A stretch of DNA of 64,000 nt from the NCBI GenBank assembly GCA_004335835.1, contig RWJK01001973.1:1-64000 (forward strand), written 5' to 3'. Below, piece by piece: positions 36,974 through 48,632 of this stretch; the stretch's first letter is position 1, and the number at the start of each line of letters is the position of its first letter. The translations under genes were made by a program, and so were the position numbers. The notes under the pieces were generated by a model. It was not told the DNA's origin. It saw only the letters and a list, made by a program, of their open reading frames with translations, and did no database searches. The stretch comes from Scenedesmus sp. ARA3. Taxonomy: Eukaryota > Chlorophyta > Chlorophyceae > Sphaeropleales > Scenedesmaceae.

Positions 36974-37731
36974 TGTTGTTGCTATGTTCCGAGATTCGTT
37001 GGTTGCAGCTGGGAGGTGAAAGGAGCGTGAAAGGCACGCACATAACTCACAGGTACCCACCGGTAATGATTTAACAGCTGACAGCACAAACAGTGTGCAT
37101 GCGGGCAGCAAACTTGTATCTTGACGCGCACTTGCACTGTTGCAGGTCTTTGACACAGTCAGCAATTGACGACGAACGTATAACATGGTAAGACCGGGAC
37201 ATTGATAGAGAGCCAAATCGGCGTTGTTCTAGTGATGTGTGGCAGGCTAACGTTTGCTGGAGCTGGTCGGCAGAACCAGAATGTCAGGGTCCAAAGTTGT
37301 TCAATGGTCAATTCAAACGGCAGTTGCTGACGACCACAACCCGTCAAACACGCATAAAAACCAACAGTGAAATAAGGTAGTTGTTGGATGTGTCCATGCG
37401 CGCTGAGCTGGCACTGCCTGAGCCCACTCAGCCCAGCCACTCAGCAGACACTGCATGGATACGTGCCAAGCGGCAGCGTGGCAGCCGACACTTGACCATT
37501 TGTAATCTGCACTGTCCACCACATGCAGCATGTCTGTACCAGCAACACATCAACAGCAGTCACAGCAGTCACAGCAGTGCGGGTTGAAGCTCAGCTGTGC
37601 CTCATGCATGCGCAGCAAATTGCACTAGCAGCCCAGTCCAGGCCCGGCTAAGCTTGCCAACATGCAACAGCAACAGCACACAGCATCACAGTGCAACACA
37701 GCAATACGGCGCAGCTGCTTCACGTGATGCA
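36974..37731. other. Intergenic, no gene seen
   Basis: Upstream of the 209-residue protein gene and downstream of the PLP enzyme gene, both minus. No coding or RNA feature recognised. Confidence 0.45.
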
Positions 37732-40550
37732 CTACGGCCACACCGCCCCAGTCTGCAGCACGCTCTGCAGCACAGGCACCGCAATGTTGCCGCCGCAGCA
37801 CACCACCGCCACCTGCTTCCCCCGCAGCTCCCCCGCCTGCGCCAGCTGCCGGAACGCTGCCAGCCCGCAGCCTGCTGCGCCCTCCACCAGCTTGCTGTGG
37901 TGCTGCAGCAAGCTATTTACAGCATCTGCTATCTCCTGCTCGCTGACTGTGAGCCAGGTGTCCACATACTGCTGGCAGGGCTGCAGGGTGATGGCACCCT
38001 CCTCAATGCCACCTGCATGAATGCAGCATTAAGGAACATTTTGGGCTGCTGGTAGATTCAGACTGTATCTGAATGTGCAGTCGACAACAGTGCGCAAGAT
38101 TCCTGGCTCGTGCTGGAATGATTCGCAGTGGCGCAGCAGCTGCATCTGGTGTTGCAGCGCCATTGATGCACCATGGCCCGTGGATGCACGTGCAGGACAA
38201 CAGGGCACTGCCACCTCCTTTGTTTCACCTGCCACTTATGCATCCAATCCCTACACTCGTTCTTGAAGCTCTCCTGCAGGTGCTGCAGCCGCAAATGCAC
38301 ACCCCTCACCTGCAGTTGCGTCCGACAGCGTCTCCCCAGAAGGCACATCCACAATGCTGCCAGCAGCCACACTCTGCCGCATTACATCACTCGCAGCTGG
38401 CTGCGCGCCCACCACCATACAGCCGGGGTGTGCTGCCTTGAGCACCGCAGCAATGCCAGCAATGAGGCCCCCGCCCCCCACTGGCACAATGCAGACATCT
38501 AGTTTGCCTTGTGGTAACTGGGTGAGCATCTCCACAGCAATGCTGCCCTGGCCTGGCAGACGGCAGCAGCAGCGGCAGCAGCAGCAGCACACGGGAGGCA
38601 TCAGGATGTGTACAACATGCATGACTATCGCTAGCACTAAGCAGCTGCTGCGTCGGTGGGATATGCGGCTGCTTGCTGGTGTGTTGTGCTACTGGAACCA
38701 AAGCACCATACAGCACACGCAGGCATATGATAGAGCTGCAGCTACACCGCAGCCGCAATGCGGTCCATGCTGGTGCGGCAGCAAGCACAGATCCTGACAC
38801 GCCATGCGTGAATAAGCATGAGCAGCCGCCCCACCCACATGCCGCACCTACTGTGTGAGTGCGCATAAACTTCAACACGTGCTTGTACCCTGCCCACACA
38901 CCACACACAGTTCACTGCCGTGTCTGCCGCACCTGCCATGATGTGCCAGTCATTGTAGGGGCTGATGTAGGTGCTGCCCTGCTGCTGCGCAACACTGCGC
39001 GCCTGGCGCTCAGCGTCCACGCAGTCCTGCCCAAACTGCACCACGTTGCCGCCCTCCGCCCGCAGCTTGGCCACCTGGCAGGCAGCCGCAGCAGCAGCAG
39101 CAGTGACAGGTCTTCAGCCTGCAGGTGTGCTGAGGTGCATACGGCAATTTTGTGAAGCTGCTGCAGCGCCAACCATGACCAAGTGGCAACTACAAAGGAT
39201 GCAGAAATTGCACACGCATGCAAGTCAGCAAGCAAACAACACACAGCAGCATAATTGCCTGAGTACCTCCCAAGCGCCCGACAGCTCTCGATACAAGTGT
39301 CAGCTTGCAGCTGATGTGTCATGATGAACAGGTACCTTTGCGGGGCTCGCTGTTGTTGGCAGGTAGATGGTGCTGTGTGCCTGGCTGGCTGCTGCGCTCC
39401 TGCTGCAGGCATACACAAACGCCAGGGCGTGGTTGCCTGTGCTGCAGGTCACCAGGCCTTGCCGTATCTGCTCATCTGGCATGGATAAAATCTGCAGGGC
39501 AGCAGCAGCAGCAGCAGCAGCAATGTCATGCCACTCATGAGGCTGGCCCGCCTCCTTGCACTAAGCTTTCTGTGTGAAAAGGTGTACGCATGCATGCTAG
39601 CTTGTTGTTGTCTGCTACATGGGCGGGAGATGCTGGTTTGACACAGTTGTCGCTTTTGAAGCCAGGGTGCAAGTCAACTGGATGGTAGGGCAAGTCCGCT
39701 AAAAGGCGCTTGCAGGAGCATGCTGCTGTGGCTGCAGGGACGCCGCACCTTGTTGAGAGCGCCTCTGACCTTCACTCAACGAGTAGAACAAATTGCAACC
39801 AACAAGCAGCAAGTAACGCGGCAGCAGGATCTCAGCCAGGTGATCAGATTGGCGGTCAGATTGCTCAACCTGCCCAGTGACTCACACATCCTGCAGATAC
39901 TGTCAATAACATTATATCAGGTTTGACTGGCAAATGCGCCTACATGGCAGCAGTGCTTGGCAGCAGGGTTGTGCGGTATGTGCATGTGTTGTCCATCCGC
40001 TGGCGCTGGCGCAAATGGAGGCACCAGCTCATTAGCTTGCCATGCATCAGGCCTGCTGCGTCTGGCCTGCTGGCGCCACCCACCTTGAAGGAGTTGGTGT
40101 GCTGCTCAGACTCTAGTTTCAAAAAGGCAGAGCAGCCGCCCACGCTGCTCAGCCAGTGGCTGTGCATGAGGTTGGTGCGCAGCACATGCCCCTGTATGCG
40201 AGCGTGTGCCTCCACTGCTGCTGCTGCCAGCTCATTTGTGTGCGGCAGCTGCACAGCCTGCTGCAGGGTATTGCAGGTGGCAGTGTGGTCAACACAGATG
40301 AGTCGCTGCATTATGGTGAAGGGCAGCAAGGTGGATCCTACATTCGCATGCTCGCGAATTGACAAGCAGCAGTGACAGCAACAGCAGTAGCAGTAGTACC
40401 AGCAGCACACGCCGAGGTTCCCACCTGCATGTTGACAGCCCTTGTTACTCGAGACAGCTTGGAAAAGCCCTGAAATCTGCGGCAAAGTTGTCGTATGCTA
40501 TGCTTGTCTCCTGTCGTGCGCTGGATACGATCGGCAACAATTCGTGGCAT
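37732..40550 (-). CDS. Serine racemase / threonine dehydratase-type PLP enzyme
   Basis: A fold-type II PLP enzyme that deaminates Ser/Thr or racemises Ser. Exons in transcript order are 40550-40425, 40260-40084, 39769-39749, 39491-39336, 39074-38933, 38552-38310 and 38012-37732 (381 aa in phase). The PLP lysine is in NSFK at the end of exon 2; a 21-base microexon adds VRGALNK, restoring the family SFK-x-RGALNK motif. Then follow TCSTGNHALAFVYAC (usual SSGNHAQ), YLPTTASPAKVAKLRAEGGN, YISPYNDWHIMAGQGSIAVE, IVPVGGGGLIAGIAAVLKAA (PLP-phosphate loop) and SKLVEGAAGCGLAAF. There is no ACT regulatory domain, so it is of the catabolic/serine-racemase kind rather than biosynthetic IlvA. No clear transit peptide. 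Whether racemase or dehydratase cannot be told. Confidence 0.9.
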
Positions 40551-40715
40551 GTCGAGCGTTGCTGTCGCCGACCTTCGTTCACTTGAAGCCTGATGCAAGC
40601 ATGCACGACCACTGGTACAGGACGCCTCGAAGAGACATCGATTCGCAAGCGGCCTCGTAGCTATAGCCAGAAGGGCAGAAGTGCAAAACCCTAGTCAACA
40701 ATCGTGTTATGTGTG

Positions 40716-41030
40716 TTACCCTGGCCCTCCACTGGGCACTAACCGCACTACTACGCCTTTCAAGCACCCGGCATCATCCTGGCTGCGCCGCAGCGACTTG
40801 ACTACGGCCTGCCAGCCCTGCAGCATGCTGCCAATGCTACCTGCTGCTGCTGCTGCCGCACCAGCACCCAGCTCATGAGGCATGGCGTGCTGCTGCTGCT
40901 GCTGCTGCTGCTGACTGCACTGTTGCTGCAGCATGGCTGGATCGTAGCCTGCTGCCAGCAGTGAATCCAGCACCTGCTGCTGCTGCAGCTGCCCAACAGC
41001 CCATCCATGGCTGTCCACACAGCACAGCAA

Positions 41031-41061
<31 letters not shown>

Positions 41062-41647
41062 AGCGTCAGAGTGCACCCGAGTTTGAAGCTGCTGCTGCTG
41101 GTGTGCGGTATGCGCCACTGCTGCGCATCAGCGGGTGGCTGCAGTGGCAGCTCTGCAGCAGACAGACAGCAACACACAGCAAAGTGCAGTTCAACAGTGG
41201 AAGAATACATACTTCAGCATCTAGCCCCACAGAACGCAACCTGATGTGGCACCAGGGCATCTGCACTTTTGCTTCAGCCAAGGCAGACCGCAGGGCATAC
41301 GATGCACCTGCAGATGCATCGTCGTCCGCATCAAGGTCACATGTAGCAGGGACCACATGCGCCGGCAACCACAGCATTCTCATTGTGGCGCTCAACCCCA
41401 CAACACAAGCAGCAAAGCGCACAGTACCCAAGCACCAAAACACCCAGGGGAAATCAACCCTGCCTTGCGCGTTTGTTGCCACATCCACAGCCGGCTGGCG
41501 ACTCACCCACTGCATCAGGCGGGTAGCTGCCTGGTGCCGCCACAGCCATGGGGTAGGACAGCGGGTGCGCGTTGGTGTGCCACGCGATGCTGCAGCCGTC
41601 ACCAGTGTAGCGCAGCTTGACCCAGCCGGGCTGGATGAGCGACTCCT

Positions 41648-41685
<38 letters not shown>

Positions 41686-43582
41686 GGATCAACAAGAGCA
41701 CGAGCCAACGTGCAACGCCCTTGGCGGCACGTGCCTGCTTCGGTACAGAACTCTGCCCACACGCACACAAGCACACAGCCCCAGCTGCACAATCACCCTA
41801 GATTGCACGCCACTCTCGTGGTAGGCCACCATCACACCCATAACCCTGCACACCATGCTTCACCACGCACCACCCGCCCAGCATCTACTCCACCCGGCTG
41901 CCGCACCTGGCCTGCCGTCCCTCGTGTGCCGCCGCCCGCCTCGCCTTCTGTGCCGGAGCCCTCCCCGCCGCCTGCACCTCCTCCCAGCTTCCCCCTGAAC
42001 CGCGCTGTAACAGCCTTGCGCAGCTTGGCCTTGATGGTCTCTTCGATCACACCACTGCCGCTACACATACGCCGCATGCTTTTGCGGCACACCAACAAGC
42101 ACGTCGGACTCACTCGCTTGGCACAGCACGCATGAAACAGCTACCCCGTCCGCTGCCGCACCTGGCCTGCCGTTCCCCGTGTGCCGCCGCCCGCCTCGCC
42201 TTCTGTGCCGGAGCCCTCCCCGCCGCCTGCGCCTCCTCCCAGCTTGCCCCTAAACCGCGCTGTAACAGCCTTGCGCAGCTTGGCCTTGATGGTCTCCTCA
42301 GCTTCGCGCTTGTCGCGCAAGCTGCGCATGCGGCGCCGCTCCAGGCCCTCCTGGCGCTTGAGCCACTCCTCCTCAGTCATCTGGCTGGGCGCCTTGTTGC
42401 CTGCAGGTGGCACAGCGCACGTCTCGTTATTGCTATGACTTGATGGGCGATGATGATGAGGCACAGTGCACATAGACGAGCGAGTACACGCAGCCGGTGG
42501 TCATATTCAATTCCACGCACAAACTGCTCACAAAAGGCGAACCGCTGATCAAAGGCGTGCCGCTCAATCATGTAACTGTCACTGCACCAGCCAGCCAGCA
42601 GCAGCGCCCTGCAGTGCTCAAAAGTGCCACGTGCAGCACAACATCATACGCACACGCGCCCCTTGCAGGATAGCTGTTGCTTCGCTTTTCCAGGTGCCTG
42701 TGTCACAGTCCGCGCACCTTTGCCCTTCCAGGTGTATGCCAGCTCGGGCGGCATGGCCATCTCGTGCCACTGCACGTCCTCAGCCAGGCCCGCCTCCTTC
42801 TCCAGCCGCGCACGCTGCCGCGCAGTGAGCCGCCTGTCCTCCAGTGTGGGGGCCTCCTGCCAGTCTGGTGAGGAGGCACGCGACCTGTAGCATGGTGCGG
42901 CGGTTTATACACAGTTGTTGCTGACAAAGAAGTTGTAATTGAGACACACAGCAGTTGTAAATGCCCGGTATTGCTGCCGTGCAGTGAGGCGCCTGTCCTC
43001 CAGTGTGGGGCCCTCCTGCCAGTCTGGTGAGGAGGCGCGCGACCTGCAGCATGGTATGAAGGGTGTTGCAAGAGACGCAGCAGATGCAGACGACTCGGTC
43101 TTGCTGAGAGGCAGAAGTAGGTGAGGGCAACAGCTGCACGCAGCAAGCAACTTGAGCAGTAGCAGCAGCCAACTTGCTTTGCTGAGAGATGCAGGTACAC
43201 TGCTGCTTCCCAGCACGCCTGTGTCTTTGACAATGGGGCATTGAAGGACGACATAAGGTCGGCAAAACTACTGGCAGTCACACTGCTGGCCTCCGCACCT
43301 TCTGTTGGGTGGCTTGGATGCCCGCATAGCTGCATGTGCCTGCACTGCTGCAAACGCCTTCTGCTCGCCATCAGACTCTGTTGAAGCCCCGTCATCATCA
43401 TCGTCTGCCTCATAATCCATGTCCCGGGTGCTTGCAGGAACCGAGGCAGACACATCAGGCATGTATGCAGCAGCTGCTGTAGCTGGCAGCGGGACGGGGT
43501 GCTGTGGCTGATCCACTGCTGCTGGCTCGCCTGCTGCCTCTGCCTCTTCCACGTCTGCTGTTGCCTCTGAATCTGCGTCCAT
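40716..43582 (-). CDS. INO80 complex subunit B (PAPA-1/Ies2)-like protein
   Basis: Probably a subunit of the INO80 chromatin remodeller. Exons in transcript order are 43582-43299, 42884-42718, 42400-42162, 41645-41507 and 41152-40716 (421 aa in phase). The N-terminus is acidic (ADVEEAEAAGEP, DMDYEADDDDDGASTESDGE). The family-like parts are LEDRRLTARQRARLEKEAG, then MTEEEWLKRQEGLERRRMRS running into a basic helix (REAEETIKAKLRKAVTARFR), matching the PAPA-1 pattern of LT-RQRA and EEE..L...E..RRR...E....EE.......L. GWVKLRYTGDGCSIAWHTNA may correspond to the family's C-terminal RWV-x-G-x-V strand. The last exon is poly-Q with helical ends (QVLDSLLAAGYD, LQGWQAVVKSLRRSQDD). Two junction duplications lie in its introns. 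Gene certain, family moderate; the last exon could belong elsewhere. Confidence 0.62.
41907..42293 (-). repeat. In-frame duplicate of INO80B-like exon 3 3' part
   Basis: The 132 bases ending exon 3 (42162-42293, from TIKAKLRKAV to GTAGQ) recur at 41907-42038, still open, with the same protein translation and flanked by AG and GTGCGG. The copy is 44 whole codons starting and ending in phase 0, so including it would insert a second TIKAKLRKAVTARFRGKLGG... block without a frameshift. Confidence 0.8.
42816..43056 (-). repeat. Duplicate of INO80B-like exon 2 acceptor region
   Basis: About 82 bases covering the acceptor and first ~69 bases of exon 2 (42816-42896) recur at 42974-43056 in the preceding intron. 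The copy reads EGPTLEDRRLTARQ and then leaves the homology; it has no matching donor. Confidence 0.85.
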
Positions 43583-44449
43583 TGTGACTTGTTATAAGTG
43601 GGTTCAGTGAGCTTTGCGTTGAGGATGGGTGTAGAGGTGCATTCAAATTGAGAGGGCACTGACAACAGCCTTGCCAACAAGGATGCAAAGTGACAAGCGT
43701 GAAACAGCAGTTGATATGCACGATACGATCAGATCATTCAGCGGAGCAGGTAGCGTTCCGAGCTGTGGCGGTTGCAGCATCGACAGCAACCCGGGGAGCA
43801 GGAAGAGGAAGAGACATGACACAGCAGTTCAGAGCACTCCTTCGCTCAACAAGCGCGTTCTGCAAAGTCAAAACGCACAAACTGTTATACAGAGTTACCA
43901 ACGTGTAAAAGTATTGAAAGCGTGACAACTCGCCGTTCAAGCACATCCCAGACAATGCACTCCCGGACAAACTGCTTGCAAACCAGCGTCCGAGCACAGC
44001 AACCACACTTCAGGCCATTTACTGCAGTCAAAACATGTAGACAGCGGTAAGGTGCTTCAACGCGCGGATCGTCAATCAGTGGTCAGCCGTAGCAGCATTG
44101 AGTCAGGGCCTCACTTGCACATGCCCTGGACCACAGGTGCAGCACAACTGCAGCAGCAGCCAGGCGTGATCAGGGGCAAGAACAGCAGCCATGGATTCAG
44201 GTGGGATGACTAATCTGCAGTGCAACCATCTACTGCCAGTACTGCGCAGGATGTGAAAAACCCTGCACAACCAAGCCTGCAAGTGTGCAGAGTCTTTTGA
44301 AGCAACAGCCCACTCGCGCAGCTCCCAGTGCGCATGCTTGCATGTATGATCTAACCCGTCAGCAGCTTATTATGGCTGCTATTTAGTGATGTAAGTTGTA
44401 GTCCTTTCTCTTCTTGACGTGCGACTTATGCTGAACATCTGTGCCACAG
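43583..44449. other. Divergent 5' region of INO80B-like and ctpA genes
   Basis: Must contain the first exon of ctpA (plastid transit peptide) and both promoters. Open frames exist on the plus strand at 43671-43925, one of them basic (GSRKRKRHDT), but none could be joined to ctpA with confidence. Confidence 0.45.
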
Positions 44450-47400
44450 GTTGGGCTGGGCCTGGCAGCCGCTGCCACTGCAGTGGCAGTGGGCCTGGGG
44501 GCAGCTGCGCTGCCGGCGCAAGCAGTGACAAGCGAGCAGCTGCTGTTCCTGGAAGCATGGCGAGCAGTGGACAGGGCTTATGTGGACAAATCGTTCAACG
44601 GGCAGAGCTGGTTCAAGGTGTGCTACAAGCTGCTCTGCAGTTGCACAGCCTAGTCATTTGGTGATGGCCAGGCTGGCAGCTTCAGTCTGCAGCTGTTCAT
44701 GAGACTCGTGAGACACTAAGCAGGCAGCTTTCAAACCTGCCAGGTGCATCGTCAGCAATGGTTGCACGGGTATGATGAGTGCAGAGCACCAAGGCAGGCA
44801 TGCTGATCGCTGGCAGCCCTTGGCCCTTTCAAGCTGTTGCACCTCCTCCTGCCACACTACTTGCAGGACAACAGCAGCAGCCTGCGAGCCGCCAGAGCAG
44901 GGCAGCTGAAGCTTAAGTCTTCCTCACTCCAATATATCATGTAAGCAGCCGCGTCCTTCGCAGCAGCAGCCGCATGCTTTCCCATTAATTTCAAGGCCGT
45001 GTGTTCAAACCTGCTGCACCTGCAGCTACGGGAGACGTACATTAAGAAGGAGCCCATGGACAGGCGGGCGCAGACATATGATGCCATCCGCAAGCTGCTG
45101 GCAGTGCTGGACGACCCCTTCACGCGCTTCTTGGAGCCCTCACGCCTGGCTGCGTTGCGGCGAGGCACGGCAGGTGACGAATCTGGATACAAGGAGGGGC
45201 GGGGGGGNNNNNNNNNNNNNNNNNNNNNNNNNNNNNNNNNNNNNNNNNNNNNNNNNNNNNNNNNNNNNNNNNNNNNNNNNNNNNNNNNNNNNNNNNNNNN
45301 NNNNNNGGGGGGGGTACATCCATGTGCTTAGGCGACTGCGCCACGACCGGCACCTGGTTGAATACGTAGCTTCCAGCAGCTCAGCTCAGGCTGCCACTCT
45401 GGTGCGGCTGCTGACGCAGCACCTGAGGCTGCTTGCTGCAGTTTGATAAGCTGCAGCCGCGTGATCAGCATGTTTGAAGCTGCATGCAGATTTACGGTGC
45501 ACAGTTGCAATGCATGTCACACCACAACGAGCCTAGGCCCCAGCACATGCCTTGACAGATGTGCTGCCATGCACCATTGCACTATGTGTCAGCTGCATGC
45601 TCGACGTATCAACCAAACCTCCTGCGCTGCTGTCCCTGCTCGCATCGCTCCGCCGCCAGGCTCTGTTACAGGTGTAGGCTTGGAGATAACGTATGACGGC
45701 GGCAGCGGCAAAGACGTTGTAGTGCTGACGCCTGCGCCTGGCGGGCCGGCAGAGAAGGCTGGTGCACGGGCTGGTGATGTCATTGTGACAGTGGATGGCA
45801 CGGCTGTGAAGGGGCTGTCGCTGTATGACGTGTCTGATTTGCTGCAAGGAGAGGCTGACTCACAGGTGACATGCTTGGCACAGTGGCAGCTGTTAACCAT
45901 GCGTTGCGTGGCCTTGTTAGCAGTGCACCTGTTGTATCTAACTGCTTACACGATATTATGCTTGCTTCGAGCCCTGCGTGGGCGCACCTGCCTCACCCGC
46001 ATGGCGCCTGTGGTGTGCTGTTGCGCTGAAGCGCTGTGCTGTGTGATTGTTGCACTGCGTGTGCGCAGGTGGAGGTGGTGCTGCATGCGCCTGGAGCACC
46101 CAGCAACACGCGCAGCCTGCAGCTGACGCGCCAGAAAGTGACCATCAACCCAGTCACGTTCACCACCTGCAGCAACGTGGCAGCAGCAGCACTGCCTCCA
46201 GGTGATCTACAGCACAGCATGCGGCTGGCTGGCGTGGCACATTCAACCCGGCTGTCACAGCTCGAAGTTTGGCTTGAGAGCAGTTGAGCATTGCAGCAAG
46301 CTTGTTCCTACACATTGGCAGTTGCAGAGATGGCAAGAGCTGTCGCGCATAGCTGCAAGCCAGGCATTAGCCTGGCAGCAAAACACTAAGTGAATCATTG
46401 TGCTGTGCACCATGCTGTGAATGCTGCAGGTGCCGCGAAGCAGCAGCTGGGCTATGTGCGGCTGGCCACCTTCAACAGCAACACCACAGCAGCAGCACAG
46501 CAGGCGTTCACAGAGCTGAGCAAGCAGGGCGTGGCTGGCTTGGTGCTGGACATACGCAACAACGGCGGCGGCCTGTTCCCAGCAGGTGTGTTGCGGCGCA
46601 GCTAGCCAGCGGGAGGTGCAGCAGCTGCTGCTGCGAGGAAGCACGTCATTTGGATCTCTAAGATGCTTTGTTGATGCTAGTGGACAGGGTAATCCAGTGC
46701 TGAATGCTGCTGTTTGGCCTGCTGCTGCTGATGCTGCTGCTACCGCTGCTGCTGTTGGCCGCAGGTGCGAACGTGGTGTGCATGCTGGTGAACCGCGGCG
46801 ACTTGGTGCTCACTGCTGCTGTGTTGCCTGCTGCTGCCGCGGCCGCCGCTGTCAGGTGTGAACGTGGCGCGCATGCTGGTGGACCGGGGTGATTTGGTGC
46901 TCATCGCGGACAGCCAGGGCATCCGTGACATCTACTCGGCTGACGGCAACAGCATCGACAGTGCCACGCCGCTGGTGGTGCTGGTCAACAGGGGCACAGC
47001 CTCCGCCTCAGAGGTCAGCAGCAGCAGCACATGCAGCAGCAGCAGCACATGCGACGGCAGCAGCAGCACATGCGGCAGCAGTAGCAGCACATGTGGCAGC
47101 AGCAGCAGCACATGCGGCAGCAGCAGATGTGTTACAAGATGGCAGCCGCATGCTTGCTTGCAGGGACGAGGCGTGCAGCAACTCAATGTGCGCAATGGGT
47201 GTTGTGAGCCTGGCTGAGGTGCAGTTGGGCACTACCAGGGCTGGGCCGGTTTGGAAGATGTGCTGCAGGAACAGCAACAGCAGTGGCCAGCGCTGGGGCA
47301 CATGGTCACTTGCCGCAGTAGTTTCAGTTTGTCTTGAGGTGTGCTGTGCAGCGCTGTGCTGACCCAGTGCGCTTGCTTGGTGCTGCAGTGTGTATGTACT

Positions 47401-47731
47401 ATTGCAAAGAGCTCGCGCTGCTGCTGCTGCTGCTTGGACTCGCTGCACCTTGCTGCTGCAGGTGCTTGCTGGCGCGCTGAAGGACAGCAAGCGGGGCCTC
47501 ATAGCTGGCGAGCGCACCTTTGGCAAGGGCCTCATTCAGACTGTGGTGGACTTGTCGGATGGCTCTGGCGTGGCTGTGACGGTTGCGCGGTACCAGACGC
47601 CAGCTGGCGTTGACATCAACAAGATAGGTGTCAGTCCAGATGTGCAGCTTGACCCAGAGGTGCTGCCGACAGATCTGGAGGGGGTGTGCCGCGTGCTGGG
47701 GTCTGATGCTGCGCCGCGGCTGTTTGGGTGA
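44450..47731 (+). CDS. ctpA: Carboxyl-terminal processing protease CtpA, thylakoid lumen (5' exon missing)
   Basis: CtpA is the Ser/Lys protease that trims the C-terminus of the photosystem II D1 precursor in the thylakoid lumen. Exons are 44450-44617, 45026-45173, 45660-45865, 46069-46201, 46430-46585, 46856-47013 and 47462-47731, 412 codons in phase. The first visible exon holds a lumen-targeting segment (GLGLAAAATAVAVGLGAAAL then PAQA|VTSEQ, a Tat/Sec-type AxA site) and EAWRAVDRAYVDKSFNGQSW. Then DDPFTRFLEP, a PDZ domain (GVGLEITYD...GDVIVTVDGTAVKGLSLYDV), GLVLDIRNNGGG, catalytic Ser in NRGTASASE and catalytic Lys in GERTFGKGLIQ. Intron 45174-45659 contains the assembly gap; the phase still joins across it (RGTAG-SVTGVGLE). 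The stromal transit exon upstream was not found. A decayed copy of the start of exon 6 lies in the intron before it. Confidence 0.93.
45208..45306. other. Assembly gap (99 N) flanked by poly-G
   Basis: A run of N lies within a ctpA intron, with 7 G before and 8 G after, suggesting that a G-rich stretch stopped sequencing or assembly. True length unknown. Confidence 0.98.
46765..46913 (+). repeat. Duplicate of ctpA exon 6 start in upstream intron
   Basis: The first ~57 bases of the exon at 46856 (encoding NVARMLVDRGDLVL) are preceded by a copy at 46765-46822 reading NVVCMLVNRGDLVL after its own CAG. The copy then runs into GCTGCT repeats and has no clear donor. Confidence 0.8.
47019..47130 (+). 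repeat. CAG-rich minisatellite in ctpA intron
   Basis: About five units of AGCAGCAGCACATGCGGC type follow the donor of the last ctpA intron. Here the intron carries CAG on the sense strand, contrary to the more common CTG. Confidence 0.85.
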
Positions 47732-48632
47732 GCTGTCACAGCAGTGTGTGGCTGCAGGGTGTGTTCGTGCGCGGGGACGCACACGGCACTGCAAGCGTTT
47801 GTAGGGCAACCGGCACTCGAGCAGCGTTGTGACAGCACGCGTCGTTGTCAGCTCGTGTGAGCATCAGCAACCCCGGACAACAAGCAGCAGCAGCACTCGG
47901 GCGTGCGTGTCCCTGCACGGTCAGCTGCACACAGTTGGCGCGATGGATTTGCTTGTCGTTGCTTGCTGGCTGTCGTGGAACGTGGACCTGCATACATATC
48001 ACCTTGAAATGATCAAAAGCATCTTGCTGCGCCCTGCTGGTGGCCTGCTGAAATGTTCCTGCTGAGGCTCTTGGGAGTGCAGTTCTGATCACATTCATCA
48101 TGCCAGTGCTGATGAAGGCTTGAAGGCAGTACAGGCGGCGATAATGTTGCTAATATGCACTGCGTGTATGTGGCGGGTTGTGCACCGCTCTTCATGCTGC
48201 TGCGTTCATGCCTGCCCAGGCTGGGCCAGATGAATCAGGTACCTTGGTCCCAAGTGGGCTTGGCTGATGGCCACCTGACCAGTGTCAATGCTGGTGCAAA
48301 TGTTGAAGGCATGAAAACTGGCACTGGTTTCAATCTTGACCGGCAGAGTTCTGCCAGGCTTCAACCTGCTGTGTCGGTTGTCAGTTCCCAGCGTCATGAC
48401 TGTCAGCTGCTTTTGTGCACCCTGACCGCAGCAGAACTACACAAGAAGGTGTATCACAGGCAGATGGCCGATGTTTTTGGCTTTGAACGCGTCTTAAACT
48501 CACCCAGGTCGTCCAGTCAATTGAAACGGGAACAGCGCCCTCCCCATACACCGATTGAGCACTTTCTGACTTTAAGTCCTCCCCTCCAGTCGCTTACAAC
48601 CTTTCAACACTCCTTGTTGCACGATTGACGGC
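47732..48632. other. Intergenic, no gene confidently seen
   Basis: Between ctpA and the small membrane protein gene, both plus. An open frame runs 48155-48628 on the plus strand (157 codons) just before the next ATG, but shows no domain, signal or splice partner; it may be 5' UTR. Confidence 0.4.

Noticed and set aside
43671..43925. Basic 84-codon frame upstream of ctpA as its first exon
   Set aside because: It ends in a stop without a donor that joins the exon at 44450 in a convincing way, and it does not look like a transit peptide.
47019..47130. CRISPR-like array
   Set aside because: Units are simple CAG-based minisatellite repeats without unique spacers, inside an intron of a nuclear gene.
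48155..48628. 157-codon plus-strand frame before the small membrane protein gene
   Set aside because: Could be coding, but it has no domain or splice support and ends just before a better ATG; treated as likely 5' UTR.
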